64,000 nucleotides of DNA. It comes from Actinernus sp. WN-2022. Its lineage: Eukaryota; Cnidaria; Anthozoa; Actiniaria; Actinernidae. The DNA is taken from contig JAOWCC010000655.1 of the NCBI GenBank assembly GCA_030867875.1, positions 7,462,269-7,526,268 of the forward strand. Reading direction: 5' to 3'. Below are positions 20,601 to 29,784 of this stretch, in pieces (position 1 is the stretch's first letter; each line of letters starts with the position of its first letter). The notes under the pieces were generated by a model, which saw only the letters and a list, made by a program, of their open reading frames with translations, did not search any database and was not told where the DNA came from. A program made the translations under genes and the position numbers.

Positions 20601-22292
20601 AGACCTTCTACGAATGAGGAAAGTAGCAAGTGTGTATAGTATATTACTGTCTTCAAGTAACATCATCAAATTAACACATTTATATCAAAACTTAAAACTA
20701 TTAAAGTGATGTTACACACAACGATTTTTAACGACGACGAGACAACGTTTAGCACGACATTGATACGGCAACTGGCATGTTACACAGGACGATCTTTAGT
20801 GCAACATTTGAGTCATCTATCCAACACCGAGTCTCCTAGATATCCTTGTGACGGCGTACATTGCTTCCCTGGCTTGTTCACTCTTTTGACTTCCCTCAGC
20901 AGAGACGCACTCGATCACATGCTCTTCCACACTGCGACCAGCTCGTTCAATGTGTAATGATAGGAAAAGTGCTTTTCTAACAATTGATTATTACTCAGAC
21001 CGAATAAGCGAGTCCGAATCTTAAAATGGGCTCTGTGTCATTTTTTTCGGTTTCACAAGTGAGAAATTGCATAATAGGTCCAACACCGTGTTATCGATGT
21101 GGAATAAATGAGTTTCTCAGCCGGATTACAAGGCCGTGACCGTACCGACGCGTGTGACCTCGGTACTCTATTTACCTTTTGACTTCCCTTATTATTGTTG
21201 TACAGGAACGTTTATTGACCCCAAAAATATATGAATCCTTTGATAGTTTACTGCAATTCTTGCTTTGCAAATGACAAAACAGAGCAAAAACAGAGCAAAA
21301 CTGAGCATATCCAAGCAGTGACGACAACGGAAAGAACAGTTCTGCCCCAGCAGGTCTAATGCAGAAGTTAGAACGTCTCAAAACATGATATCGGAGGCAG
21401 ATTTATGCAGGCAAATTAAGATAAGGGTTCAAAACTAGCTATTAAATTAGTTATCCATACGGTCCGAGTACAGGCTGCGCGCAGCCTCTAGTAAAACGAA
21501 TTGTTAACAGCATCACAAAAACGTATTTTCTTCACAGCTCCGATCGAAGCGGAGTGCAAACTGTTTTACAGTTTTCTAGAAACTCTCGACTATCGAGTGC
21601 GCGCGTGCTATGAAAACTGATTGGCTCCTCCACCCCATTTTTATTTGTTCGCGTGCTTGCAAAATCTTTCAAGTGTTATACCGATGAAAGCCGGTTTATG
21701 GACCGTGCAGTACGCTCGCATATCTGCTCTCGTTCTGTCCGTATTTGCAGTTGACAACTCCAAGTCGTATGATAAATGTTACAATTTAATGTGTATAATA
21801 TTTGTTATAATATATCTTTCCTCTTGTTGTTTTAAGATAAAACTTATTGGTCACGTGATTCGCTATTGTCGAGAGGGTACGGATACCTTTGAGGTGCTGT
21901 ATCAAGAGGGTAACAGAAACTTTCCCGGTAACTCAGACCAGTGTACCACAAAGACAGGCCTACCTTACACCTCACAACAGGATGTTTTGGGTATCGTGCA
22001 AAAGGCGGCGACGCTTCAGGGCTTCAGCACCGACTGTACAATGAACAGTGGCACTCTGAACCAGAGAGTTTGTGATCTAAAGAGACAGGGTCACGCGGCA
22101 TCAGCCATCTCCGAGAAGCTGTCTATTCCAGAGGACAAAGTGGCTTCACTGCTCAAAAAATGCTCCACGGCTCTGACACCCAGAGAGCATGAACAAGTGT
22201 GTAACTTGAAGAAGCTGAAGCTCAGCAATAAACAGATTGCTGACAATCTGCAACTTGATGAGGCCCGGGTTAGCAGTGTAGTTTGCCATTAG
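8440..22292 (+). CDS. Nine-exon gene for an unrecognised secretory-pathway protein with C-terminal tandem Cys-bracketed HTH-like repeats (633 aa)
   Basis: Exons read as 8440-8692, 9569-9610, 11231-11422, 11819-11994, 17216-17392, 18262-18469, 18877-19031, 20323-20565 and 21837-22292. All junctions are GT-AG and phase-compatible, and the total is 1902 nt with one stop. An acceptor (ctttgtag) ends at 8432, so a 5' UTR exon should lie upstream. Residues 1-24 look like a signal peptide (FLCFLLIHHEFIIA). A His-rich stretch follows to about 90, then a hydrophobic segment at about 99-120 (FGLILLLISIVTTIAS). Charged helical or coiled-coil-like sequence covers about 130-250. Hydrophobic stretches lie near 256-269 and 339-362 (GAGAVLAVVGIGVDIFNIV), then more amphipathic helix. 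The C-terminus (about 553-632) has two similar HTH-like repeats between cysteines. An AATAAA lies at 22405. I do not recognise the family. The long helices plus hydrophobic hairpin-like stretch could suit a membrane-associated protein; that is inference. Exon structure is strong; function is unknown. Confidence 0.8.
9115..9335. repeat. Short inverted-repeat-like element in intron 1
   Basis: Contains tattcaccgaagttgaggtg, gtggtggatat and gaatatgaaatcatattc, a small palindrome. The style is that of a MITE, but the ends are not clean. Confidence 0.35.
10128..10690. mobile_element. Long-arm inverted-repeat element in intron 2 of the 633-aa gene
   Basis: 10128-10340 and 10480-10690 are inverted copies (ctttaaagtgcctatcaccc ... 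gggtgataggcactttaaag), about 200 bp each with few differences. TA lies at each edge when the element is taken as 10133-10685. No coding content. Confidence 0.75.
11231..11422 (+). CDS. Exon 3 of the 633-aa gene: hydrophobic segment then charged helix
   Basis: Acceptor ctttcag|gtatttt and donor aagag|gtaagatc, phase 1 on both sides. It encodes a strongly hydrophobic stretch of roughly 20 residues, then a Lys/Glu/Arg-rich helix (ETKKRDLERKADLIDRQQ). With the leader in exon 1, this could be a transmembrane anchor or a membrane-inserting helix. Confidence 0.72.
11455..11790. repeat. Degenerate gataaggtatgattgt minisatellite at the end of intron 3
   Basis: Variants of gtgataaggtatgattgtaa recur about 15 times with irregular spacing. 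The array runs almost to the acceptor of exon 4 and replaces the usual pyrimidine tract. Confidence 0.7.
11819..11994 (+). CDS. Exon 4 of the 633-aa gene: acidic helical segment, weak acceptor
   Basis: The only in-phase acceptor I found is gtactag|agaagg, with a poor pyrimidine tract, because the end of the preceding intron is a gataaggtatgatt-type minisatellite. Using it keeps the frame from exon 3 (phase 1). The donor is attggg|gtaagaaa in phase 0. The product is helical, with alternating acidic and hydrophobic residues (KDLKQHLEDTSDLMGNVWDE). The open frame upstream of 11819 ends at a stop at 11773. Confidence 0.65.
12385..12690 (+). pseudogene. LINE reverse transcriptase fragment (motif A region) in intron 4
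   Basis: FVDFEKAYDFIQRGKWFRKQ and RDRLLDIIDNIYQTELK give RT motif A and the following helix of a CR1/L2-like LINE. Motif B is decayed (TLGLFT stop PFDVFTIYK) at about 12565-12615. Later motifs are found 2 kb on at 14744. Confidence 0.65.
12745..12840. repeat. Small hairpin beside the 32-bp array
   Basis: attcaactggaacacttata and tataagtgttccagttgaat form an inverted repeat around a 25-base centre. The right arm merges into the tandem array that follows. Confidence 0.6.
12812..13055. repeat. 32-bp tandem array in intron 4 of the 633-aa gene
   Basis: gtaagtgttccagttcaata-acctagaggttt repeats about seven times. The first two copies differ (gttgaataacctagagtgtt, ctaattcaaaaacccagagt); the last five are nearly identical. 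Confidence 0.85.
13495..14170. repeat. Diverged duplicated segment, copy 1 (intron 4)
   Basis: Matches 15805-16590 in order: cgcgtgcgcact, ttacagtagtttgtatggga, ctttcaagttataacgaata, atggttcctctgatcaactt, then the stretch starting aacttcacattatcctc. The copies differ by many substitutions and small indels. Non-coding. Confidence 0.6.
14744..15095 (+). pseudogene. LINE reverse transcriptase fragment (YADD region) in intron 4
   Basis: LLFANDIFLFSLIPYGLQKK carries a mutated YADD box (FAND), followed by LKEYCLINKVTVTVSKTEV. In another frame LGFQLNESGSLKGATKLLLE (about 15015-15090) matches the post-RT region. It ends in taaataaataaataaa. The order and strand suit the same LINE as 12385-12690, now split. 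Confidence 0.6.
15148..15662 (-). pseudogene. Decayed coding-like sequence in intron 4, minus strand
   Basis: Begins ATGGCCGACGAGAACTGG near 15640, then shifts frame several times, and ends in an 85-codon stretch with CTLCYKTATNLNHTHVPFFP and QGKPYIILTDKQFFKAREDL. No family recognised; it looks like an old retroelement accessory frame or retrocopy. Confidence 0.35.
15805..16590. repeat. Diverged duplicated segment, copy 2 (intron 4), with Penelope fragment
   Basis: Sister of 13495-14170. It differs by the extra Penelope terminal-repeat piece at about 16195-16340, which sits between gttttgctccgat and ccaaatgtggcttcac. Confidence 0.6.
16195..16340 (+). mobile_element. Solo Penelope terminal-repeat fragment in intron 4 of the 633-aa gene
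   Basis: Carries ctctgacaaagggctagcgc...ctcgaaacgtcagctgctac and the cgacttttagttgatcatac end seen in the 62-kb copies. Its hammerhead-like core at 16245-16272 has CTGACAA in place of CTGACGA, a change in an invariant G, so it should be inactive. The diverged sister stretch near 13880-13930 lacks this fragment. Confidence 0.65.
17216..19031 (+). CDS. Exons 5-7 of the 633-aa gene (17216-17392, 18262-18469, 18877-19031)
   Basis: Exon 5 begins after ttttttaag and ends at the second of two nearby donors (aag|gtaaat), which keeps phase 0. Exon 6 follows attgtag and ends atcg|gtgaga in phase 1. Exon 7 follows tttgcag and ends ttt|gtaagtg in phase 0. Together they encode amphipathic helices, a Gly/Ala/Val-rich hydrophobic stretch that crosses the exon 6/7 junction, and a basic-acidic helix (KKKRDEAKKALDKLIEADRE). 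The hydrophobic stretch flanked by long helices is the most membrane-like part of the protein. Confidence 0.72.
18470..18876 (+). other. Intron 6 of the 633-aa gene
   Basis: Ordinary intron sequence, no element recognised. Confidence 0.6.
19032..20322 (+). other. Intron 7 of the 633-aa gene
   Basis: No element recognised. Short frames on both strands have no coding features. Confidence 0.6.
20323..20565 (+). CDS. Exon 8 of the 633-aa gene: helical linker
   Basis: Acceptor actcacag and donor aataag|gtaggt, phase 0 at both ends. It encodes 81 residues that look wholly helical (ELKQALNGIKDLAESAMG, LRQAVTRLNNFL), with one Cys near the end. It leads into the terminal exon. Confidence 0.72.
20566..21836 (+). 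other. Intron 8 of the 633-aa gene
   Basis: 20708-20960 begins gttacacacaacgatttttaa-cgacgacgag, an inverted-repeat style common in dispersed elements, but I could not close it. gctgcgcgcagcctctag at 21475 is a small palindrome. The rest is unremarkable. Confidence 0.5.
21837..22292 (+). CDS. Terminal exon of the 633-aa gene: two Cys-bracketed helix-turn-helix-like repeats
   Basis: The exon starts after ttgttgttttaag. The frame stays open upstream to 21621, but that part is low-complexity and lies before the acceptor. About residues 553-592 and 596-632 align with each other: VC[DN]LK, then an I-[SA]-[ED]-x-L core, a turn, and a second helix ending RV or KV followed by a Cys. Spacings are C-x29-C (C561, C591) and C-x27-C (C604, C632). 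The pattern resembles resolvase or homeodomain-like HTH units (LKRQGHAASAISEKLSIPED). That is odd in a protein with a signal peptide, where the paired cysteines could form disulfides. Confidence 0.72.
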   Translation: MKLIGHVIRYCREGTDTFEVLYQEGNRNFPGNSDQCTTKTGLPYTSQQDVLGIVQKAATLQGFSTDCTMNSGTLNQRVCDLKRQGHAASAISEKLSIPEDKVASLLKKCSTALTPREHEQVCNLKKLKLSNKQIADNLQLDEARVSSVVCH

Positions 22293-22404
22293 ATCATATT
22301 AATGTGTGACATGTATTTGAATATCTCGCGCAGCCTTGCGTGATTTACAATTATAGGATGGAATAGAAATACGTTATGTAACCACATAATCTAATGTAAC
22401 ATGA

Positions 22405-22410
22405 AATAAA
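22405..22410 (+). terminator. Polyadenylation signal of the 633-aa gene
   Basis: AATAAA about 113 bases after the stop codon at 22292, a normal distance for a short 3' UTR. Confidence 0.55.
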
Positions 22411-22770
22411 GAATAGTAGTAATATCATTGATAGACTCTGTTTTTGTCATGAAAATCCTTCCTCGTTTTGTCCAGGAAAGCATTTTCTTACTTTGCTGTT
22501 CATAGAAAATGTATCCTCGCTCCTATAAATATTCATAATTTGTATTATAATTCTTCGACACGTAAGAATAGAAATAAGTTAGATCGATAACGAATAATTA
22601 AACATGTATTTTTGTTAGAAAAAACAAATTCCAACCACAAAATCTCGGTTACGAGTGATCAGATAGAAAATGTGAACATAACCGGAAATCCATAACCAGA
22701 TGTCTCGATATCTCATACTTGGTCTTGGCCACAGTTTACGGTAAAACTATTTTTACAAAACGATTCTCGC

Positions 22771-23520
22771 TAAATCGATAGCCAATCGTATTGCACCTAA
22801 TTAACTGACCGAGCAACTCTGATTGGTCCAAACCATGAAAACCTTTGTTCTAATAACATACTGACTAAATCGATAACCAATCGTATTGCACCTGACTGAC
22901 CGAGCAACTCTGATTGGTCCAAACCATGAAAACCTTTGTTCTAATAACATACTGACTAAATCGATAACCAATCGTATTGCACCTGACTGACCCAGCAACT
23001 CTGATTGGTCCAAACCATGAAAACCTTTGTTCTAATAACATACTGACTAAATCGATAACCAATCGTATTGCACCTGACTGACCGAGCAACTCTGATTGGT
23101 CCAAACCATGAAAACCTTTGTTCTAATAACATACTGACTAAATCGATAACCAATCGTATTGCACCTAATTAACTGACCCAGCAACTCTGATTGGTCCAAA
23201 CCATGAAAACCTTTGTTCTAATAACATACTGACTAAATCGATAACCAATCGTATTGCACCTGACTGACCGAGCAACTCTGATTGGTCCAAACCATGAAAA
23301 CCTTTGTTCTAATAACATACTGACTAAATCGATAACCAATCGTATTGCACCTAATTAACTGACCGAGCAACTCTGATTGGTCCAAACCATGAAAACCTTT
23401 GTTCTAATAACATACTGACTAAATCGATAACCAATCGTATTGCACCTAATTAACTGACCGAGCAACTCTGATTGGTCCAAACCATGAAAACCTTTGTTCT
23501 AATAACATACTGACTAATTT
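22771..23520. repeat. 91/95-bp tandem array with CCAAT boxes, 8 copies
   Basis: Copies of [gc]agcaactctgattggtcc start at 22811, 22902, 22993, 23084, 23179, 23270, 23365 and 23460. Spacing alternates between 91 and 95 by a 4-base difference (cctgactgac or cctaattaactgac). Every unit holds gattggtcc (CCAAT on the - strand) and aaccaatcg (CCAAT on the + strand). The copies are nearly identical. Short frames on the - strand repeat with the array and are not genes. It lies 480 bases after the stop of the 633-aa gene. Confidence 0.92.
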
Positions 23521-23524
23521 TGTG

Positions 23525-23560
23525 TTTATAAAAGAAACATGAATGCCATTTGTTTTTCAC
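23525..23560 (+). promoter_or_regulatory. Possible TATA-box promoter directly after the CCAAT array
   Basis: TATAAAAG at 23527-23534 lies about 10 bases after the last array unit, so arrays of CCAAT boxes sit immediately upstream of a TATA-like box. No convincing coding region follows before the repeat at 23625, so the transcript, if any, would be non-coding or repeat-derived. Confidence 0.35.
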
Positions 23561-23624
23561 CCACGAAAGTAGTTTGAGCGCCGTTCTAAAAATAGATTAT
23601 ACCGTAAACTGATGGGCCGTGTTC

Positions 23625-24480
23625 CATTGTTTTTATCTGTCTATCATTTTGTTGTGGTTCACAGCCTACCTTCCATCCATACACGTTCCGTGTCCCTCAT
23701 TGTCCGTTCCAGATTTTCCTTTAACTCCTCACATTTATCTCTGTTGAAGCATGCACTCGGGTACTGACCACAGAAGCCTCTGAACTTGATAAAATGGAAC
23801 TTAAGCAGCCACGACCGCAACGTCTAGGACGACGGCATAAAACAATCGCCTTAATTACAAAATTCAATAACTGCACATGAAAATGCACGCAGTCGCCTAC
23901 ATTTCAACCGTTGTCTGCAAAAACACAACGTAAAACCCCCAAATTTTATGAACGCAAGAAAGATTATCAATCCGTTTTTTGTTCGGCGTGAACGGAACTC
24001 TATACTCATCATATTTTTCGAAAATCTGGTTGTGAGGAACAATTAAAGGCGAACAAAGGAAAGAGTAAACTCCAAATTTCGGCAGAAAACACTTTTCTAC
24101 ATCCCATCGTCACTGCCGTCCTGGTTGCTTAATTATAAGTTCCCTAAAGACTAGGGGATGGGTGATGAGGAGGGCTGTTGATATAGGTGGAGGGAATTGA
24201 TCCAACAGCGACATGACAGACTCTGAAACAGTTGTAGTTCAATGTAAATGTATAAGAACCCCAGGGGGGGGGGGACCAATACCAATACCCAATAATTAAC
24301 ATGTTATCCAAATGCACTTAACCGTGAAAATATATAACAAGACGCGAAGCCAGGACAAGTACAATGTAGTAATACCTACCACGGTAACCACAACTGTGGA
24401 CGTTTCAAATTAAACACCCTAACTAAAAGGTAGGACGAGCATTCCCATCAGTGCCATATAGGGATTCCCCCTCCCCCTGC
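23625..24480. repeat. Interspersed repeat R1, copy 2, with MITE inserted, and G-run element
   Basis: Same as copy 1 except for the 351-bp insert at 23794-24144. The G-run element follows at 24264 and ends near 24470 (cctaactaaaaggtaggacgagc). Confidence 0.65.
23794..24144. mobile_element. MITE inside repeat R1 copy 2, TAAA-flanked
   Basis: Ends ggaacttaagcagccacgac on the left and gttgcttaattataagttcc on the right (imperfect inverted repeats). TAAA at 23790-23793 and 24145-24148. The empty site cttgataaagactagg is in copy 1 at about 1752-1768. Confidence 0.7.
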
Positions 24481-25260
24481 GATAATTCTTAGACGTTTCT
24501 GATTGACAGCATGTGACATGGATAATCGGAATAGACTTTAAACAAGGAAGGAAGGAACGATATTTTCGGACCTACTACGAAATACATAGCACAATTATTA
24601 CGTGTGTAGGACTTATGAAGTCATATTCCTACCAACCATAATACCTAACCTTAACCTCAAACTAAACCTAACTTTAATCGAGGGTTTATGGTGTTTAGGG
24701 CTAATCGCATTACGTCACATGCATGAGGTTTGATGGGTTGATCAACTACTAAGACGGCCGCCCCATTCGTGTCAACTCACACTGAACCGAGGTTGATAGC
24801 TATGCGTACGGGTTCAAAAACTGTTACACCGATAGGATAATCCTTATTTTTTTGTATTCCGCCACGGTCATTTCAGAAGTCATTCCGCCTTATACCCTGA
24901 CCGAGTAAAATGGCATCTTGTAGTCATTCATTCTTATTTGAAGATTCTAAACAATGCGGGTCAAACTAGCAAAACCCACTTGATTTTGGAATGAGTGAAA
25001 GGGGATTTACTTAGGCCATCCCAATAAAGTATCGGATGGTCGGTAGAAAAACCGTTAGGGGATCTGGAACCAAGTCGGCTTGAAGACTCGCGTAATTATT
25101 CGGGCCAGGCTTTTGGCCACGAGTCAAGAATCGCAAGTGTTTCTCTTTTTCTGTTTTCTTTTTTATGTCGCGAGTTGACTCAACACGTGACAGGGTCAAC
25201 AAATCAGATTCGATATCGCTCGGGACACTGCGGGACACTGCGGGACACTTAATTTATTGA
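24480..25260. other. Intergenic, no gene seen
   Basis: A 75-codon - strand frame (25011-25238) has Lys/Glu-rich content but no known motif. gcgggacact is repeated three times at 25220-25250. Confidence 0.4.
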
Positions 25261-25515
25261 CAGAACGAGATGGCGGAGACTCGGGAAAGAAAGTCCATCG
25301 CGGAGGAAATTTCTCTCAAATGTAAACAGCTTAAGGGCCCATTGATATATTTAAATCGGCCGTTGCTAGGGAAAGTTTGCAGCCTCGCCAAAACCCGGAA
25401 AATTAAAGAGTGGGCAATAATTATTGTCAAGGTGACTCCTAGGGTAAAGTATTATAGTCTGATGACGTCATCAAGTAACGTCATGATGACGTCATCACCT
25501 TCCAAGGATTTTTGA
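25260..25515. repeat. Interspersed repeat R3, copy 2, with a short open frame
   Basis: 25330-25500 matches 7404-7570. An ATGGCGGAGACTCGGG start at 25270 opens an 81-codon frame (MAETRERKSIAEEISLKCKQ), but two thirds of it is the repeat, so it is at best a truncated first exon. Three copies of gcgggacact lie just upstream at 25220-25250. Confidence 0.4.
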
Positions 25516-27484
25516 TCTACTAGTAATTTATGAATATTTTCCGAACCTACGAATTAAGGCGCATAACACGGAGCATGCGTTTGCCATTACGATAAAAAAT
25601 TAAGTTTTTACGACACTTTTTAGTCCAATTTTAAGATTTTTTTGGCGAATGAAAAGCCATAACTTTGGCATTTATTGTCGGTTTCCAAAATTCATGCTCG
25701 ATTTTGTGGAGAACGTGGTCAACAACATTTTAACGGGAAAAAGTTTGGTGTTTAGTGAAAGCGCGCAAAATGTTTAGGATTTTTAGAAATCGGAAGTGAA
25801 GAAATTAACGCACGCGCAAAAGTGCCTGTTTTGTGGTCGTGAAATAGTCGCAGAACTGTTGTTGCAGTAAAGTCTACAATAATTGGTCGAACAGGATGTG
25901 CATTTTCTCTTATTTCCTCCGACAATGCCCAGTTTTGGGGCTTGGCTTAATACTCCAGTCTGCAAAGAGCTAGCTTAAAGTGTCACTACGACGAAATTTG
26001 ACCATTTCTTTTGCCACTTTTTTGTATTCCATAAGAACAAACAGTGGCAGAAATATCCAAATCAGTGAAAAAAGTTTGAATGGGGCCAATTAGACCACAC
26101 ATTTTAAAGGGAGTTTACCGTCAAAATCACGTCCGCCATTACTCGAATCCGTTCCCGTGGGCGAGGAAGGCCTAGTCATTTTTTAGCGTATGTGACGTCA
26201 TACACTTAACGCATCGTTCTCAAGTTGCTTCGAACCCATACATTTCTTCTTATGTTGTCGACAAACTCACACTGCGAATTTTGCTGTGGTTTAGTAAATA
26301 ACGACCTAAAATCTGCATCAGATTCTTCAGAACATAGTAATGTGTCTTTCTGTTTAAATTTATTGCCGGATGTTGATGATTTAGGGAGAAATAGAGCCGC
26401 TGGCGACCGAGTTGAGATCAAGTCCAAATCCATCTCGTGGAAAGCTGGACGAATGAATAGTCGCTAAAATCGCTTGGGAAGTGGCCTGCCAGTAAGTAGT
26501 GCTAGCTAGCAGAGGTTTTTTATCTTTTGGGGGTAATTTTTACCAGGGTATTTTCCCTGGTTCGGCTTTCAGGTTGTGCTGTTACTGGATCCGGGCTACA
26601 GGGAGAATTCAGCGGAGAAATCACTAAGGTAATGATCAGCAGTTTATAAGTCCTAAGTTTGTTCATTGTTTATAGTGAAACCCGGATTGCTAGTTCGTAA
26701 ATGACAGAGATCGAGAATTATCTGTGTCCCGGCAATAGATTTTCCGGCGAATCTACATTCTAAAATACAATTAAATCGCTCTCTTGTCTAACATGAAATC
26801 GTGAATGATAAGAATTTACTAGAGACTAAAACAATGTATTGAAACTGACTGATCTGCAGCTTTTACAGTGGCTATCACAGAACCAAACTTCGCGCCCCCC
26901 GTTTCTGTTTGACACACAAACAACTGAAACAAGGTACTTCATGAAATAATATTGGTGGTTTCTTCTGTGGTTTATTGCTTGAAAATAAAATTAGCAGTAA
27001 ATTAAAGGCATACTACATCGATAGGTTTATCTGTTTATAGGAAACAGCAATATGAGTTATTTACGATAAACTATGTTCTCAGCAAACGTAGCCGCTTATT
27101 TTTCGGTCAATCTATACTAGTACGGTCTTACCGGCTATTCCATGTGATACAAACAATTATGGAGAAGCTTCTGTCCTCAAAACGTACACAAACCATCCTT
27201 GCATGAGGCTTGAAGAGAATTACAAACCGTATTCTTGGTACTCAACTAAAAGCTTGAATTATTCATGTAAGCGAAATGCCAGCTTTGTGGTTCGTTATAT
27301 AAATTGCTACAGTCCTGTACAATGCACAAACTCTATTCAAAACGTTTTGTTTGCTTTTCAAAGCGGGAAAATGGTACACTTTCTTACTACATATGTTAGT
27401 TCGCGTGAAGGTTTGTATGGGAAAAGTAGCCACACGTGTTGTTGTGGGAAGTTTTGACTGTGACATTTCCCAGTCCGGCAGGTA

Positions 27485-27550
27485 CAAAATGCAGACTGAA
27501 AAATGCAGACTGCAGACTGGAAAATGCAGACCGGAAAATGCAGACCAGAC
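27485..27550. repeat. 14-bp tandem array, short left-arm version
   Basis: gcagactgaaaaatgcagac and related units, the reverse complement of the 29785-29988 unit, about four to five copies. Confidence 0.8.
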
Positions 27551-28072
27551 AAAATCAATAAGAAATATCTATCGGTCTGTAACAGGGCAACTCTGCAAGG
27601 TTTTAGATGGCTTAGATCCTTATTTTTTTTGGGTTATACACGTCTTATGCGGGGTCTTGCTTTTTTCTTGACTGCATGCCGGCACCAGCCACGCCGTGTA
27701 TGCGAGCCACGCCGAATACGAGCTTTTCATGACAATATTTCCTTAACAAACAGAAAGGAAAAGCTATGTATTCCGAGGTATTTTGAATTATTTACTTACT
27801 TTTTAATTACGTTCGTATTTAGCCGGGTCCTGTCTTTGTTAAATTGATTCAGTCCCATCTTCTTCTGTCCTCCATTTTAAACTGATTTATTGTTATGCAC
27901 AGCAAGCCCAAAGCAGCCTCTCCGATTACATATAAATTTGGGTTTCCTGATTGGTAAAGCGGACACCCTTGGGTCCGTAACTGGAACTGTCCGCTTACGG
28001 AAATAGTTCTCGTAAGCGGACACTTGTGGAATATGGGATGTGTCCGCTTACGGGAGCTACAATAAAGACCAT

Positions 28073-28522
28073 GGGGGGTACTCAGAAGAGTTTTGGGTAG
28101 GGGTGTGCCGCGGGACCTCAAAACCCTGACCATATATCAGACCTAAAAATGCCGTTTACCATACCCTATCCCAGACTTGAAGCAAAAAATCAATACCCTA
28201 TCCCAGACGTGATCTTGTGATGTTTACACAGCATGACATTAGATACATGTATCAATGAGTCCAGATACCGAACAGTTTTTAATTACAATTACACTACGAA
28301 AGCCGTTGTTTTGTATTAATATGGTATTTTAAGCTGTAGTGTAGTCGATAGAGCGCTTAGCATGGCGTCAACGACAAGTATATCAAAATCCATACCCTTT
28401 CCAGACCAAAACCGTAAAAAGGATACCCTATCGCAGACTTCGGCAGCTCAACTGACCATACCCTATCCCGCGGCACATGTACCCATATAGCCCATATAAA
28501 GGAGTACCCCCCCCCCCCCCGG
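28073..28522. mobile_element. G/C-run-ended MITE between the arms of the inverted duplication
   Basis: Starts ggggggtactc and ends gagtacccccccccccccc, with inner inverted parts (gtgccgcgggacctc / cccgcggcac; ccctatcccaga repeats). Same end style as 56170-56791. Non-coding. Confidence 0.65.
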
Positions 28523-28637
28523 GAATACAGCTGCAGGGATATGATGTCGTCATCATTGTGAGCTCATGTCGGTACATAAATCTGTACACACAAGAATTAG
28601 AAGATATATTTGCAAATGGAAGACTGCTTCATTGCGC

Positions 28638-28826
28638 TTAAAGACTTGAGTTGCATGTCCACCAAGATATCATTGACGCATGCAACGCCGGCTTGAGACA
28701 GTCGCTCTTTTCCTTGCCAGTCAGAGAAGTCTGCAACTTCTTAGCAAGTTCCATCGCACCATGTACAGAATTAACTTCTGGAACTCTCAGTGGCTGGTCA
28801 AAGTCCTTGATCGTATCTTTATACAA
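28638..28826 (-). other. Unrecognised short open frame
   Basis: 62 codons (ELAKKLQTSLTGKEKSDCLK). The composition looks somewhat protein-like, but there is no known domain or partner exon. It lies at the centre of the inverted duplication. Confidence 0.15.
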
Positions 28827-29784
28827 TACACAAGATTATTTGGATGACAGTTTACTTTACAGCGCTGTTTACAATACTGTAATTGCTCTAGAACTGTATC
28901 AAATAAACCGATAAAGCGAATTGCGGAAAAGTTCTAAGCTAACACCGGTGTGAAGTTAATTGATTGCAACATAATACTCATAATCGTTCTAGTAATGGCA
29001 TTATTCTGCTGGGGTGTCCACTTTATACGGATTGGGCGAGGTTTGTTGTTGGATCATGGGTGACTGGCCGCACGGCAACAGATCTCACGGAGCAATACCT
29101 ATGGCCGATTTTTTTTTAGGTCTTAGATCCGTCTTTGAAACGTGGATAAGAGAGTTAGCACTCGTTCTCAAAAGGAGGTTTATTAAAACGTCACATGAAC
29201 TAACCCTAGGCCCTACGACTTTATACCCCGTCAACGTTAACCGTTAACTGAAAAACGTTTCAAGCTTGAGCGCCCAGGAAAACGACGTTTAGTGTTGAGG
29301 ACTAGTTTGTGGCTTAAGTTCACAGGTAAAGGACGATCGTTTTAATTTAATAGACAAGAAAGTTCAAGAAAGTCCTTAATTGACTTAATTTAATAGCCCC
29401 TCCAAGAACAATTTATATATAATTGGAGAGGTTGATTTGGGCTTCCTGTGCATAGCAATAATTTTAAATGGCGGACAGAAGAAGATGGGACTGAATCAAT
29501 TTAACGAAGAAAGGACCCGGCTAAATACGAACGTAATTAAAAAGGAAGTAAATAATTCAAAATACGTCGGAATACATAGCTTTTCCTTTCTGTTTGTTAA
29601 GGAAATATTGTCATGAAAAGGCGGCTCGTATTCGGCGTGGCTCGCATACACGGCGTGGCTGGCGCCGGCATGCAGTCAAGAAAAAAGCAAGACCCCGCAT
29701 AAGACGTGTATAACCCAAAAAAATAAGGATCTAAGTCATCTAAAGCCTTGCAGAGTCGTCCTGTTACAGACCGATAGATGTTGT

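Noticed and set aside
21621..21836. Upstream extension of the last exon's open frame
   Set aside because: It lies before a good acceptor (ttgttgttttaag), is low-complexity, and exon 8 joins in phase at 21837.
22801..23153. Repeated 65-79-codon frames on the - strand
   Set aside because: They follow the 91-bp array and have no start or context of their own.
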